Of a stretch of 64,000 bases of DNA, positions 27,904-36,399 are shown in pieces. A program made the position numbers and the translations under genes. The notes beneath the pieces were generated by a model. It did not search any database and was not told the origin of the DNA. It worked only from the letters and a program-made list of their open reading frames with translations. Positions within the stretch are counted from its first letter, which is position 1, and every line of letters starts with the position of its first letter. Source of the DNA: Mesorhizobium sp. B2-1-8 (GTDB lineage: Bacteria; Pseudomonadota; Alphaproteobacteria; Rhizobiales; Rhizobiaceae); NCBI RefSeq assembly GCF_006442545.2, contig NZ_CP083952.1:1667501-1731500 (forward strand), written 5' to 3'.

Positions 27904-29094
27904 ATGAACGTTGCGCCGGGCAAGAATGCCGCCAGCAACATCCCGTTCGATCAGGCGAGGGTCGATCGGCTGATGGAGGAGGCCGGCATCGACGTGCTGC
28001 TCGCGACCTCCAAGCACAACACGCAATATCTGCTGGGCGGTTACAAGTTCATCTTCTTCGCGGCCATGGATGCGATCGGCCACAGCCGCTACTTGCCAAT
28101 CGTCGTCTACGAGAAGGGCGGGCCGGATCATGCGGCCTATATCGGCAACCGCATGGAGGGGGGCGAGCACCAGAACCATCCGTTCTGGACGCCGACGCTG
28201 CATGCCGCCTGCTGGGGCACGCTCGACGCCGCCAATCTTGCCGTCGAGCATGTCAGAAAGATAGGCAAGGGCGATGCCCGCATCGGTATCGAGCCCGGTT
28301 TCCTGCCGTCGGACGCCTATGCGCTGATCCGCAAGGCGCTGCCCGACGCCAAGCTGATCGACGCGACCGACATGCTGGAGCGCATGCGTGCCATCAAGAC
28401 CGAAGCCGAGCTCGAAAAGCTGCGCACGGCCTCCGAACTGATCACCGATTCCATGCTGGCGACCATCGCCTGGGCGCACGAGGGCACGACCAAAGCCGAG
28501 ATGATCGAACAGCTCCGGCGCGAGGAGACCAATCGCGGCGCGCATTTCGAATATTGCCTGCTGACGCTGGGCTCGAGCCACAACCGCGCTTCATCAAGCC
28601 AGGCGTGGAAGAATGGCGAGGTGCTGTCGATCGATTCCGGCGGCAATTATCACGGCTATATCGGCGACCTCTGCAGGATGGGCATTCTAGGCGAACCGGA
28701 CGCCGAGCTGGAAGATCTGCTGGCCGAGGTCGAGACAGTGCAGCAGGCGGCCTTCTCGAAGGTCAGGGCAGGCACGCTAGGCGGCGACATGATTTCCCAC
28801 GCCGAGGGCGTGCTGAAGAAATCCAAGGTCGCGCCCTACACGGATTTCTTCGCCCACGGCATGGGCCTGATCACGCATGAGGCGCCGTTCCTGATGACCA
28901 ACCATCCGGTGACTTATGAAGGCACCTACGCGGCCAAACCGCTGGAGAAAAACATGGTGCTGTCGGTGGAGACCACCATGCTTCACCCGACGCGCGGCTT
29001 CATCAAGCTGGAAGATACGCTTGCGGTGACCGAGAGCGGCTATGTGATGTTCGGGGATAGGGGCAGGGGCTGGAATAGGGGTGGGACGGCCTAA
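27904..29094 (+). CDS. M24-family metallopeptidase (Xaa-Pro aminopeptidase-like)
   Basis: 396 residues. Creatinase-like N-terminal domain, then the pita-bread domain with all five metal ligands: Asp244, Asp255, His318 (HGMG), Glu356 and Glu370. ATG 27904 follows GGGAGAGA. Such enzymes remove N-terminal residues before proline, or act on related C-N bonds. Its place beside a peptide importer suggests it processes the imported compound. Confidence 0.9.
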   Translation: MNVAPGKNAASNIPFDQARVDRLMEEAGIDVLLATSKHNTQYLLGGYKFIFFAAMDAIGHSRYLPIVVYEKGGPDHAAYIGNRMEGGEHQNHPFWTPTLHAACWGTLDAANLAVEHVRKIGKGDARIGIEPGFLPSDAYALIRKALPDAKLIDATDMLERMRAIKTEAELEKLRTASELITDSMLATIAWAHEGTTKAEMIEQLRREETNRGAHFEYCLLTLGSSHNRASSSQAWKNGEVLSIDSGGNYHGYIGDLCRMGILGEPDAELEDLLAEVETVQQAAFSKVRAGTLGGDMISHAEGVLKKSKVAPYTDFFAHGMGLITHEAPFLMTNHPVTYEGTYAAKPLEKNMVLSVETTMLHPTRGFIKLEDTLAVTESGYVMFGDRGRGWNRGGTA

Positions 29095-29106
29095 TCCGGA
29101 GGTCAG

Positions 29107-29287
29107 CGCTGCCCCTCATCCGGCTGCCGCCACCTTCTCCCCGTATGGGGACGGGGAGAAGGGAGCTGTCGCAACCTCGGCGCTCGTCCTGCACCGTTGA
29201 AAATTGACGAAAGCATCGGTGGTAGCGTCTTTCTCCCCCGTCTCTATACGGGGAGAAATGTCCGGCAGGACAAATGAGGGGCGGCGC
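29107..29287. repeat. Long inverted repeat, copy B
   Basis: Arms GCCCCTCATCCGGCTGCC... near 29110 and GTCCGGCAGGACAAATGAGG near 29260 are imperfect reverse complements; each also holds a CTCCCCGT / ACGGGGAG hairpin. It separates the convergent M24 peptidase and cupin genes. Confidence 0.8.
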
Positions 29288-29304
29288 TGCCTCGACCAAG
29301 CTCA

Positions 29305-29721
29305 TCACTGCCCCGCCGGGATCAGCCTGAAATCCGGCAGCTCCCGGAGCCCAAGCTCCGGCCCGGCCGGCGAATAAACGACGAACAGCTGCATCGGCTG
29401 ATCACCAGTGTTGAGTGTCGAGTGGAACCGGCTTTCCGGCACATAGATGGTGCAGCCGGGACCGACTTTCTCGACCACCGGATTGCCCTTCTCGTCCTCG
29501 ACCATCTGTTCGCCATGGCCGGAGATGACGAAGATGATTTCCTCGGCGCCCGGATGGTTGTGGCGGGTATGGCCCTTGCCCGAGGGCAGGTCGACGACGC
29601 CGCCGGAAAAGCGGATCGCGCCATTCACTTCAGGTGCCACCGTCAAAGATAGTTTTCCCCAGTCGAAACCGAAGGCGCTGACGTCCTTCGGGTAGACAAA
29701 CACCTTGCTCTTGTCGGCCAT
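29305..29721 (-). CDS. Cupin-domain protein
   Basis: 138 residues. Single cupin barrel with metal-binding pattern HTRHNHPGAEEIIFVISG (His, His, Glu) near 51-68 and the second motif PGCTIYVPESRFHS near 88-101. Last gene of a minus-strand operon with the two Tm-1-like genes. Function unknown; it could be a small isomerase or sensor. Confidence 0.85.
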   Translation of the reverse strand: MADKSKVFVYPKDVSAFGFDWGKLSLTVAPEVNGAIRFSGGVVDLPSGKGHTRHNHPGAEEIIFVISGHGEQMVEDEKGNPVVEKVGPGCTIYVPESRFHSTLNTGDQPMQLFVVYSPAGPELGLRELPDFRLIPAGQ

Positions 29722-29724
29722 CTC

Positions 29725-30588
29725 TCATCCCTTCGTTTTCTTGGCGGTCTTCTCACCGCCGAGCGTCACCGCCTTGAAATCCGCCGTCTGCCTGGCGATC
29801 GCGGCTTCCGCGGGCAGCCGTTCCATCGAGCTCGCGCCATAGAAGCCGTGCAGGCCCTTGGCATGGGAGAGGATGTAGCGCGCATCGTCGGGCATCGAGA
29901 TCGGGCCGCCATGGCAAAGCAGGATGACGTCCTTGCGCACCGAGCGCGCCGCCTCGGCGATGGCGTCGATGGCAACGACGCAGTCGTCGAGCGACTTGGC
30001 CGACGTGGCGCCGATCGAGCCGCCGGTCGTCACGCCCATATGGGCGACGACGATATCGGCTCCGGCTTTGGTCATGGCGCGCGCTTCTTCGGGGTTGAAG
30101 ACATAGGGCGTGGTCAAGAGGTCGAGCTTGTGCGCCTCGGCGATCATGTCGACCTCGAGGCCGAAGCCCATGCCGGTCTCCTCGAAGCTCTGCCGCATCT
30201 GGCCGTCGAACAGGCCGATGGTCGGAAAATTCTGCACGCCGGAAAAGCCCATCGTCTTAAGTTCCGCCAGCAGCAGCCGCATGATGACGAAGGGATCGGT
30301 GCCGTTGACGCCGGCCAGCACGGGGGTGTGTCTGACCACCGGCAAGACCTCATAGGCCATCTCCTTGACGATCTCGTTGGCATTGCCATAGGCGAGCAGG
30401 CCGGCTGCCGAGCCGCGCCCGGCCATGCGGTAGCGGCCGGAATTGTAGATGATGATGAGGTCGATGCCACCGGCTTCCTCGGCCTTGGCCGACAGGCCGG
30501 TGCCGGCGCCGCCGCCGACGATCGGCACGCCCTTGTCGATCATTCCCCGGAATTTCTTCAATATGTCCTTGCGCGGAATGGCTGGCAT
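29725..30588 (-). CDS. Phosphoenolpyruvate hydrolase family protein (TIM barrel, Tm-1 C-terminal half)
   Basis: 287 residues. Blocks [46 protein letters not shown] and [13 protein letters not shown] mark the family once called TIM-barrel signal-transduction proteins. In tomato Tm-1 this module is fused behind a UPF0261 module; here the UPF0261 gene lies 9 bases upstream. Reaction unknown. Confidence 0.9.
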   Translation of the reverse strand: MPAIPRKDILKKFRGMIDKGVPIVGGGAGTGLSAKAEEAGGIDLIIIYNSGRYRMAGRGSAAGLLAYGNANEIVKEMAYEVLPVVRHTPVLAGVNGTDPFVIMRLLLAELKTMGFSGVQNFPTIGLFDGQMRQSFEETGMGFGLEVDMIAEAHKLDLLTTPYVFNPEEARAMTKAGADIVVAHMGVTTGGSIGATSAKSLDDCVVAIDAIAEAARSVRKDVILLCHGGPISMPDDARYILSHAKGLHGFYGASSMERLPAEAAIARQTADFKAVTLGGEKTAKKTKG

Positions 30589-30597
30589 GTCTGGGTC

Positions 30598-31794
30598 TCA
30601 CTGACTGGCGATATCGAGGAAGGCCGCGACCGCGGCCATGGCGAATTCCGGATCGTTGATGTGCAGTGGCAGGCGGGTGATGCGGCGTTTGCCATTCGGC
30701 TTGATGGTGTGCTCGATGGCATCGAACAGGACGGCGTCGGCTTCCGGATCGAAGAAGGCGCCGCCTTCGATGTCGAGTGCGGAAACGCCTTTTTCCGGGA
30801 TCAGGAAATGCACCGGACCTTCGCAATTGGCGAGCCTGGTGCCGATCCATTCGCCGATCGCGCGGCATTCCTGCGCGCTCGTGCGCATCAGCGTGACGTT
30901 CGGGTTGTGCTCATAGAACAGCCTGCCGCGATAGCGCTCCGGAATGGTCGATGGTGCCCAGAAGTTGACCATGTCAAGTGCGCCGACCGAGCCGACGTAG
31001 GGCAGCTTGGTGCGGGCGATGGCACCGAAACGATCCTGCGTCGCCGGCAACACGCCGCCGCACAGGAGGTCGCAGACCTCAGTCGTGGTGATGTCGAGGA
31101 TGCCAGAGAGCAGGCCGCTGTCGGCCAATTTCTCCATGCTGCGGCCGCCGGTGCCGGTGGCATGGAAGACCATGCAGTCGTAGATGTCGCGCAATTGATC
31201 GGCAATTGCGGTCACGCAAGGCGTGGTGACGCCGAACATGGTGAGGCCGATCGACGCCTTGCCGTCCGCTGCCGGCGCCGGATTGCCTGCCATGCCCGCT
31301 ATCGCCTGGGCAGCGTTGTGCAGCACGACACGAGACAGCCGGTTGAGGCCGGCCATGTCGGTCACCGATGGCATCATGATGATGTCGGATACATCGACAT
31401 AGGGAGCGGTGTCGCCGGAGGCCAGCGTCGAGACCATGATCTTGGGCAGGCCGAGCGGCAGTACGCGCATGCCCGCGGTGATGATCGAGGTGCCGCCCCC
31501 GCCGCCAATGCCGACCACGCCGGCAATATCATTTCGCGATTGGATGAAACGGGTAAAGGCGACGCCCATGGCGGCGACCGCCGCGCCACGGTCATTGCCG
31601 CCGAGTACGGCGGTGCTGCCGCCGGGATGATGCGCGGCGACATCCTTGGCAGCAATGTCGAGAGATATTGTCGCCTCGCGCGTTCCGACATCGACACGGC
31701 AAACGACGGCGCCTGTCGCGGCGATGGCATCGGCCAGGAAGCCGAGTTCCTCGCCCTTCGTGTCAGCCGTGCCCACCACATAGACGCGCTTCAT
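30598..31794 (-). CDS. Tm-1-like ATP-binding protein (UPF0261)
   Basis: 398 residues. N-terminal VYVVGTADTKGEELGFLADAI, a glycine-rich VVGIGGGGGTSI loop near 92-103 and C-terminal HINDPEFAMAAVAAFLDI. The start at 31794 is chosen because homology begins there. It corresponds to the N-terminal half of tomato Tm-1, which inhibits tobamovirus replication; the bacterial role is unknown. Confidence 0.9.
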   Translation of the reverse strand: MKRVYVVGTADTKGEELGFLADAIAATGAVVCRVDVGTREATISLDIAAKDVAAHHPGGSTAVLGGNDRGAAVAAMGVAFTRFIQSRNDIAGVVGIGGGGGTSIITAGMRVLPLGLPKIMVSTLASGDTAPYVDVSDIIMMPSVTDMAGLNRLSRVVLHNAAQAIAGMAGNPAPAADGKASIGLTMFGVTTPCVTAIADQLRDIYDCMVFHATGTGGRSMEKLADSGLLSGILDITTTEVCDLLCGGVLPATQDRFGAIARTKLPYVGSVGALDMVNFWAPSTIPERYRGRLFYEHNPNVTLMRTSAQECRAIGEWIGTRLANCEGPVHFLIPEKGVSALDIEGGAFFDPEADAVLFDAIEHTIKPNGKRRITRLPLHINDPEFAMAAVAAFLDIASQ

Positions 31795-31892
31795 CAAGGG
31801 TCCCCAATACTGGCGGCTGCGATGCGAGTGTCTCATCGCCAGGCCTAGCGGAGGCCCATTGCAATTTTTTGAGACGCGCGTATCGTATTGGT

Positions 31893-32570
31893 ATGGATGT
31901 CTCACGTCAACAAGTTGCGGCGATCGAAGACACCGGTGAGAGAGCCGAGCGCGGACCTCGCGCGCGTACGAGACGGCTGATGCTGGAGACGGCGACAAGG
32001 CTGATGCAGGCGGGTGTCACGCCGTCGGTCAGCGAGGTCGCGGAGGCGGCGCAAGTGTCCCGCGCCACCGCCTATCGCTATTTTCCGAGCCAGGCAGCCC
32101 TGGTGCAGGCGGTCGTCGACGAGGGGCTCGGACCGATCCTCACCTGGAAATCGACCGCCGCCGATGCCGAGCGCCGCGTGGCCGAACTGTTTGATACGGC
32201 CATGCCGCGCATCGAGGCCTTCGAGGCGACATTCAAGGCAGCGTTGAAGCTGTCGCTCGATCAATGGGCGCGACGCCAGGCGGGTACGCTGGGCGGCGAG
32301 CCTGCCTTCACGCGCGGCCATCGCGTCGAATTGCTGAAGGAGGCGCTCGCGCCGCTCAAGGGCCGCTTGCCGCCGCGCGACTTCAAGCGGCTGGCGCAGG
32401 CGCTGTCGCTGATCTTCGGTGTGGAGGTGCTGATCGTGCTCAAGGATATATGGGGGCTGGACAGCCGCCGGATGATGTCGGTCGCGCAATGGGCAGCGAG
32501 TGCGTTGGTGCGCGCGGCGATCACGGAGTCGACCGTCGATACGGCTGGGATGAAGCTGGCGACGAGATAG
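31893..32570 (+). CDS. TetR-family transcriptional regulator
   Basis: 225 residues. Helix-turn-helix at residues 40-72 (PSVSEVAEAAQVSRATAYRYFPSQAALVQAVVDEG) and a helical ligand domain. Divergent from the Tm-1-like operon 98 bases away. GTCTCA/TGAGAC words at about 31827, 31870 and 31898 in the gap may be its operator. Confidence 0.9.
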   Translation: MDVSRQQVAAIEDTGERAERGPRARTRRLMLETATRLMQAGVTPSVSEVAEAAQVSRATAYRYFPSQAALVQAVVDEGLGPILTWKSTAADAERRVAELFDTAMPRIEAFEATFKAALKLSLDQWARRQAGTLGGEPAFTRGHRVELLKEALAPLKGRLPPRDFKRLAQALSLIFGVEVLIVLKDIWGLDSRRMMSVAQWAASALVRAAITESTVDTAGMKLATR

Positions 32571-32582
32571 AAATAGCGCTTA

Positions 32583-32597
32583 TCTGGTTCTACCAGA
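32583..32597. promoter_or_regulatory. GntR/FCD-type operator, TCTGGT-TCT-ACCAGA
   Basis: Perfect 6-3-6 palindrome, same core as the sites at 27729 and 47783. It lies just after the TetR gene and about 340 bases before the importer start. Confidence 0.65.
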
Positions 32598-32758
32598 TTT
32601 GCATGCCGACGACTGACAATGCCCATGGTGCAAAAGTCCGCATGAGGTCAAGACGTATCAATGAGTAGGAAAATATAGAGAAAACAGTTGGATAAATCTG
32701 GAACTCGATGGCTTTGGCCGGCATCATGGCTCAAGAAAGGGCTTGACGGGCATTCATA

Positions 32759-32773
32759 ATTGGTAATACCAGA
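32759..32773. promoter_or_regulatory. GntR/FCD-type operator, core TGGTAATACCA
   Basis: Core at 32761-32771 with flanks ATTGGT and ACCAGA. Second site before the CUT1 importer operon. Confidence 0.6.
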
Positions 32774-32935
32774 TGGGAAGAAAAGCGGATCGGAAATGGA
32801 GGGCTGAGATACGTTTTCCGGCAGGGCGAGGAGGCTCGGAACCGGAAAAGGTTCGATTACGGGAGGAACTACCAGGGCCGGCTCCGTCGCCGCCTCGCAT
32901 GACAGGGTAGAACGCGCACAAGGGAGGAAATCATT

Positions 32936-34252
32936 ATGCGCAAGTTAGTGACCAGCGTGCTCGCTGGTATCGGCCTGACGCTTGCCTACGGAACGTCCGT
33001 CCACGCGCAGGACAAGGAACTCACCATCTTCTGGGCGGAATGGGATCCGGCTAACTATCTGCAGGAACTCGTCAACGACTATACGGCCGAGACCGGCGTA
33101 AAGGTCACGGTACAGACCACGCCGTGGCCTGACTTCCAGACCAAGGCCTTTACCGAATTCAACGCGCATGGCGATGCCTACGACCTGGTGGTCGGCGACT
33201 CGCAATGGCTCGGCGCCGGTTCGACGCAGGGCCACTATGTCGACCTCACCGACTTCTTCAACAAGCACAAGCTCAAGGACGTGATGGCGCCCGCGACCAT
33301 CAAATACTATGCCGAATACCCTGGCGGGTCCGGCAAGTACTGGGCGATTCCGCTGGAAGGCGATGCGATCGGCTGGTCCTATCGCAAGGACTGGTTCGAG
33401 GACCCGAAGGAGAAGGAAGCCTTCAAGGCGAAATACGGTTACGACCTCGATATTCCGAAGACCTATGCGCAACTGCGCGACATCGCCGAGTTCTTCTATC
33501 GTCCCGACCAGAAGCGCTACGGCGTCGCCATCTATACCGACAATTCCTATGACGCGATGGCGATGGGCGTCGAAAGCGCCATCTTCAGCTATGGCGGCGA
33601 TCTCGGCGACTACGCAACCTACAAGGTCGACGGCATCACCAATTCCAAAGAGGCTGCCGCCGGCCTCGACATGTACAAGGAACTCTACAAGTTCACGCCT
33701 CCCGGCTGGGGCAAGACTTTCTTCGTGGAAGACAACCAGGCGATCACCGGCGGCCTCGCCGCGATGAGCATGAACTTCTTTGCCTTCTTCCCGCCGCTGG
33801 TGAACAAGGCCACCAACCCCTATGCCGACGTCACCGGCTTCTTCGCCAACCCTGCCGGCCCGGACGGCAAGCGCTTCGCCGCTCTCGGCGGCCAGGGTGT
33901 TTCGGTTATCTCGTATTCGAAGAACAAGGACGAGGCGATGAAGTTCCTTGAATGGTTCATCAAGGACGAGACCCAGAAGAAGTGGGCCGAGCTCGGCGGC
34001 TACACCTGCAGCCAGGCCGTGCTGAAGTCGGAAGCCTTCCAGAATGCCACCCCCTACAACAAGGCGTTCTACGACACAATGTTCATGGTCAAGGACTTCT
34101 GGGCGACGCCTGAATACGCCGAAGTGCTCGATCAGCTGAATCAGAACATCTATCCGTTCGTGGTTGGCGGCAAGGGCACCGCCCAGGAGGCGCTCGACAA
34201 GACCACCGCCGACTGGAAGGCGACGTTCACCAAGTACAACCGCTACAAGTAA
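32936..34252 (+). CDS. Extracellular sugar-binding protein (CUT1 family)
   Basis: 438 residues with a Sec signal (cleavage near VHA-Q, residue 24). Type-1 carbohydrate SBP layout: YDLVVGDSQWLGAGSTQGHYVDL, GKYWAIPLEGDAIGWSYRKD, and C-terminal KFLEWFIKDETQKKWAELGGYTC. ATG preceded by GGGAGG. First gene of a six-gene operon. Confidence 0.93.
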   Translation: MRKLVTSVLAGIGLTLAYGTSVHAQDKELTIFWAEWDPANYLQELVNDYTAETGVKVTVQTTPWPDFQTKAFTEFNAHGDAYDLVVGDSQWLGAGSTQGHYVDLTDFFNKHKLKDVMAPATIKYYAEYPGGSGKYWAIPLEGDAIGWSYRKDWFEDPKEKEAFKAKYGYDLDIPKTYAQLRDIAEFFYRPDQKRYGVAIYTDNSYDAMAMGVESAIFSYGGDLGDYATYKVDGITNSKEAAAGLDMYKELYKFTPPGWGKTFFVEDNQAITGGLAAMSMNFFAFFPPLVNKATNPYADVTGFFANPAGPDGKRFAALGGQGVSVISYSKNKDEAMKFLEWFIKDETQKKWAELGGYTCSQAVLKSEAFQNATPYNKAFYDTMFMVKDFWATPEYAEVLDQLNQNIYPFVVGGKGTAQEALDKTTADWKATFTKYNRYK

Positions 34253-34264
34253 GCATCACAGTCA

Positions 34265-34304
34265 GAATGCCGGAGGAGGGTTTCCCCTCCGGCATTCCTG
34301 TTTT
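34265..34304 (+). terminator. Stem-loop with T run between binding protein and permease
   Basis: GAATGCCGGAGG (34265-34276) pairs perfectly with CCTCCGGCATTC (34286-34297), followed by CTGTTTT. It is probably a partial terminator or mRNA stabiliser that raises binding-protein level over permeases. Confidence 0.75.
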
Positions 34305-34317
34305 CAGGAGACAACCG

Positions 34318-35223
34318 TTGGCTTCAGTAGCCCTCACCAATCTTGACCCTGCGTCCAGGGCCGCTGCCCGCGGCTGGTCCGATCTGACCATCCGCAACCT
34401 GTTCATCATCCCGACACTGGTCTTTCTGATCGTCTTCAACATCTTTCCGCTGATCTATTCGCTCGGCTATTCATTCACCAACTTCGCCGCGAACCGCAGC
34501 GAGCCCTGGCAGTTCGTCGGCTTGCAGAATTATCGCGAGCTGCTCAGCGACGACCATATCTGGTCGAACTTCGTCATCACGGCGAAATACGTGATCGTTT
34601 CGGTGGCCGGACAGATGATCGTCGGGTTCGGCCTTGCGCTTCTGCTCAACCGCAGCTTTCCGATGAAGGGCCTGATCACCACGCTCTTGCTGTTGCCGAT
34701 GATGATGTCGGCGGCGGTCGTCGGGCTGTTCTGGCAGCTGCTCTATAGCCCGTCCTGGGGTCCGATCAACTATGTCTTCGGTCTGGGCGACTTCGCCTGG
34801 CTCTCCAATCCCGACAGCGCGCTCTACGCGGTCGCGATCACCGACATCTGGATGTGGTCCCCCTTCGTCATGCTGCTGTCGCTCGCCGGCCTTTCGGCCG
34901 TGCCGCAGCACCTCTACGAGGCCGCCGCGATCGACCGCGCCAGTTGGTGGTACACTTTCACCCGCATCACCTTGCCGCTGGTCTCGCCGATCCTTTTGAT
35001 CGCGCTGATCTTCCGCACCATGGAAGCCTTCAAGACCTTCGACATCGCCTACACGATGACGACCCAGCCGACAGCTGAGCTAATTGCAATCCGGCTCTAC
35101 AAGCAGGCCTTCCAGCAATGGGACACAGGCAAGTCCTGCGCGCTGGCCTACATCGTGCTGATCATGGTGCTGGCCATCACCAACCTCTACGTGAAGTACC
35201 TCAACAAGGTGAAGGAGCGCTGA
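34318..35223 (+). CDS. Sugar ABC transporter permease (MalF/UgpA type)
   Basis: 301 residues with six predicted membrane segments and the EAA loop (YEAAAIDRASWWYTFTRITLP). I choose the TTG at 34318 because AGGAG lies 6 bases before it; an in-frame ATG at 34267 lies within the stem-loop and lacks a ribosome site. Confidence 0.9.
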   Translation: MASVALTNLDPASRAAARGWSDLTIRNLFIIPTLVFLIVFNIFPLIYSLGYSFTNFAANRSEPWQFVGLQNYRELLSDDHIWSNFVITAKYVIVSVAGQMIVGFGLALLLNRSFPMKGLITTLLLLPMMMSAAVVGLFWQLLYSPSWGPINYVFGLGDFAWLSNPDSALYAVAITDIWMWSPFVMLLSLAGLSAVPQHLYEAAAIDRASWWYTFTRITLPLVSPILLIALIFRTMEAFKTFDIAYTMTTQPTAELIAIRLYKQAFQQWDTGKSCALAYIVLIMVLAITNLYVKYLNKVKER

Positions 35224-35224
35224 C

Positions 35225-36181
35225 ATGGCCGCCGTCCGCACTTCTTCCGAGATCGCGTTCAACCGCATCGCCATCGCCGCGGTGCTGATCGCCACGCTGA
35301 TGTTCCTGGCGCCGATCTACTGGATCGCCTCGACGGCGTTCAAGCCGAAGGAGTTGGCCGTCAGCGTGCCGCCTACCGTGCTGTTCGAGCCTGAGGTGAC
35401 GCCGTTCATCAGGCTCTTCACCAAGCGCGTGCAGATGCAGAAAGCCGTTGACCCGCAAGTCTACGAGGCCGCGCCCTGGTGGGAAAAGCGCATCTATGAT
35501 GGCGGCGAGAGGGTGCTGAAGGTCGGCAAGGACGTACAGCTTTCGCAATATCCCGACCGGTTCATGAACAGCCTGATCGTGGCGGTCATCAGCACCGTGC
35601 TTGCGGTGGGCATGGGAACCTTCACCGCCTACGGCTTCTCGCGCTTCAAGATCGCCGGCGAGGCGGACCTGCTCTTCTTTATTCTGTCGACACGCATGCT
35701 GCCGCCGGTGGTGGTCGCCATCCCTATGTTCCTGATGTACCGGGTGGTCGGCCTCAACGACTCGCATATCGGCCTGATCATCCTCTACGTCGCCTTCAAC
35801 CTGTCCTTCTCGGTCTGGCTGATGAAGGGCTTCATGGACGAGATCCCGAAGGAGTATGAGGAGGCGGCGCTGGTAGACGGCTACACCCGCATGCAGGCCT
35901 TCTTCAAGATCGTGCTGCCGGAAGCGGCAACCGGCATCGCCGCCACCGCCGTGTTCTGCTTCATCACCGCTTGGAACGAATACGCTTTCGCGCTGATCAT
36001 GACCAATCGCCGCGCACAGACGGCCCCGCCCTTCATCCCATCGCAGATCGGCTCCGGGCTGCCGGACTGGACCACGATCGCGGCGGGCACTTTCCTGTTC
36101 CTGCTGCCGGTCGCGATCTTCACCTTCCTGCTGCGCAACCATCTGCTTCGCGGCGTGACGTTCGGAGCGATCCGCAAATGA
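35225..36181 (+). CDS. Sugar ABC transporter permease (MalG/UgpE type) with enlarged first loop
   Basis: 318 residues. EAA loop YEEAALVDGYTRMQAFFKIVLP near 218-239. Between the first and second membrane segments about 70 extra residues (VLFEPEVTPFIRLFTKRVQM and onward) form a periplasmic loop longer than usual in this family. The gene starts one base after the first permease. Confidence 0.92.
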   Translation: MAAVRTSSEIAFNRIAIAAVLIATLMFLAPIYWIASTAFKPKELAVSVPPTVLFEPEVTPFIRLFTKRVQMQKAVDPQVYEAAPWWEKRIYDGGERVLKVGKDVQLSQYPDRFMNSLIVAVISTVLAVGMGTFTAYGFSRFKIAGEADLLFFILSTRMLPPVVVAIPMFLMYRVVGLNDSHIGLIILYVAFNLSFSVWLMKGFMDEIPKEYEEAALVDGYTRMQAFFKIVLPEAATGIAATAVFCFITAWNEYAFALIMTNRRAQTAPPFIPSQIGSGLPDWTTIAAGTFLFLLPVAIFTFLLRNHLLRGVTFGAIRK

Positions 36182-36399
36182 GTTTTCGCGCCATCAACGA
36201 GAAGTACCTGTTGCCGGCATCGCAGATCCTCATGGTTCTGGGCATCGTTGCGCTCTGCCAGCCATGGAGCCTCAACCTGCATTCCTACGGCGTGACGATC
36301 ATTCTGGCCGGACTGATCGGCTTCAACATCACATCGAAGATTGCGCCGGAGCGCGGCGAGGAAACCGGCGCCGCGACGTATGAGGGAGCCCGGCAGTGA
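36178..36399 (+). CDS. Small membrane protein of the CUT1 importer operon
   Basis: 73 residues beginning MSFRAINEKYLLPASQ. Two hydrophobic stretches (residues 17-31 and 38-52) followed by a charged tail. It overlaps the permease stop (ATGA) and the ATPase start (GTGA), so it is translationally coupled on both sides. Similar small proteins occur in related rhizobial sugar operons; no function is known. It may be an accessory subunit of the importer. Confidence 0.75.
   Translation: MSFRAINEKYLLPASQILMVLGIVALCQPWSLNLHSYGVTIILAGLIGFNITSKIAPERGEETGAATYEGARQ

Larger units (their letters stand above)
32571..32935 (+). promoter_or_regulatory. Leader region of the CUT1 sugar importer operon
   Basis: 365 bases without a gene. 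It contains two TGGTnnnACCA palindromes (32583-32597 and 32761-32771) and ends in the ribosome site GGGAGGAAA 7 bases before the binding-protein start. Confidence 0.6.
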
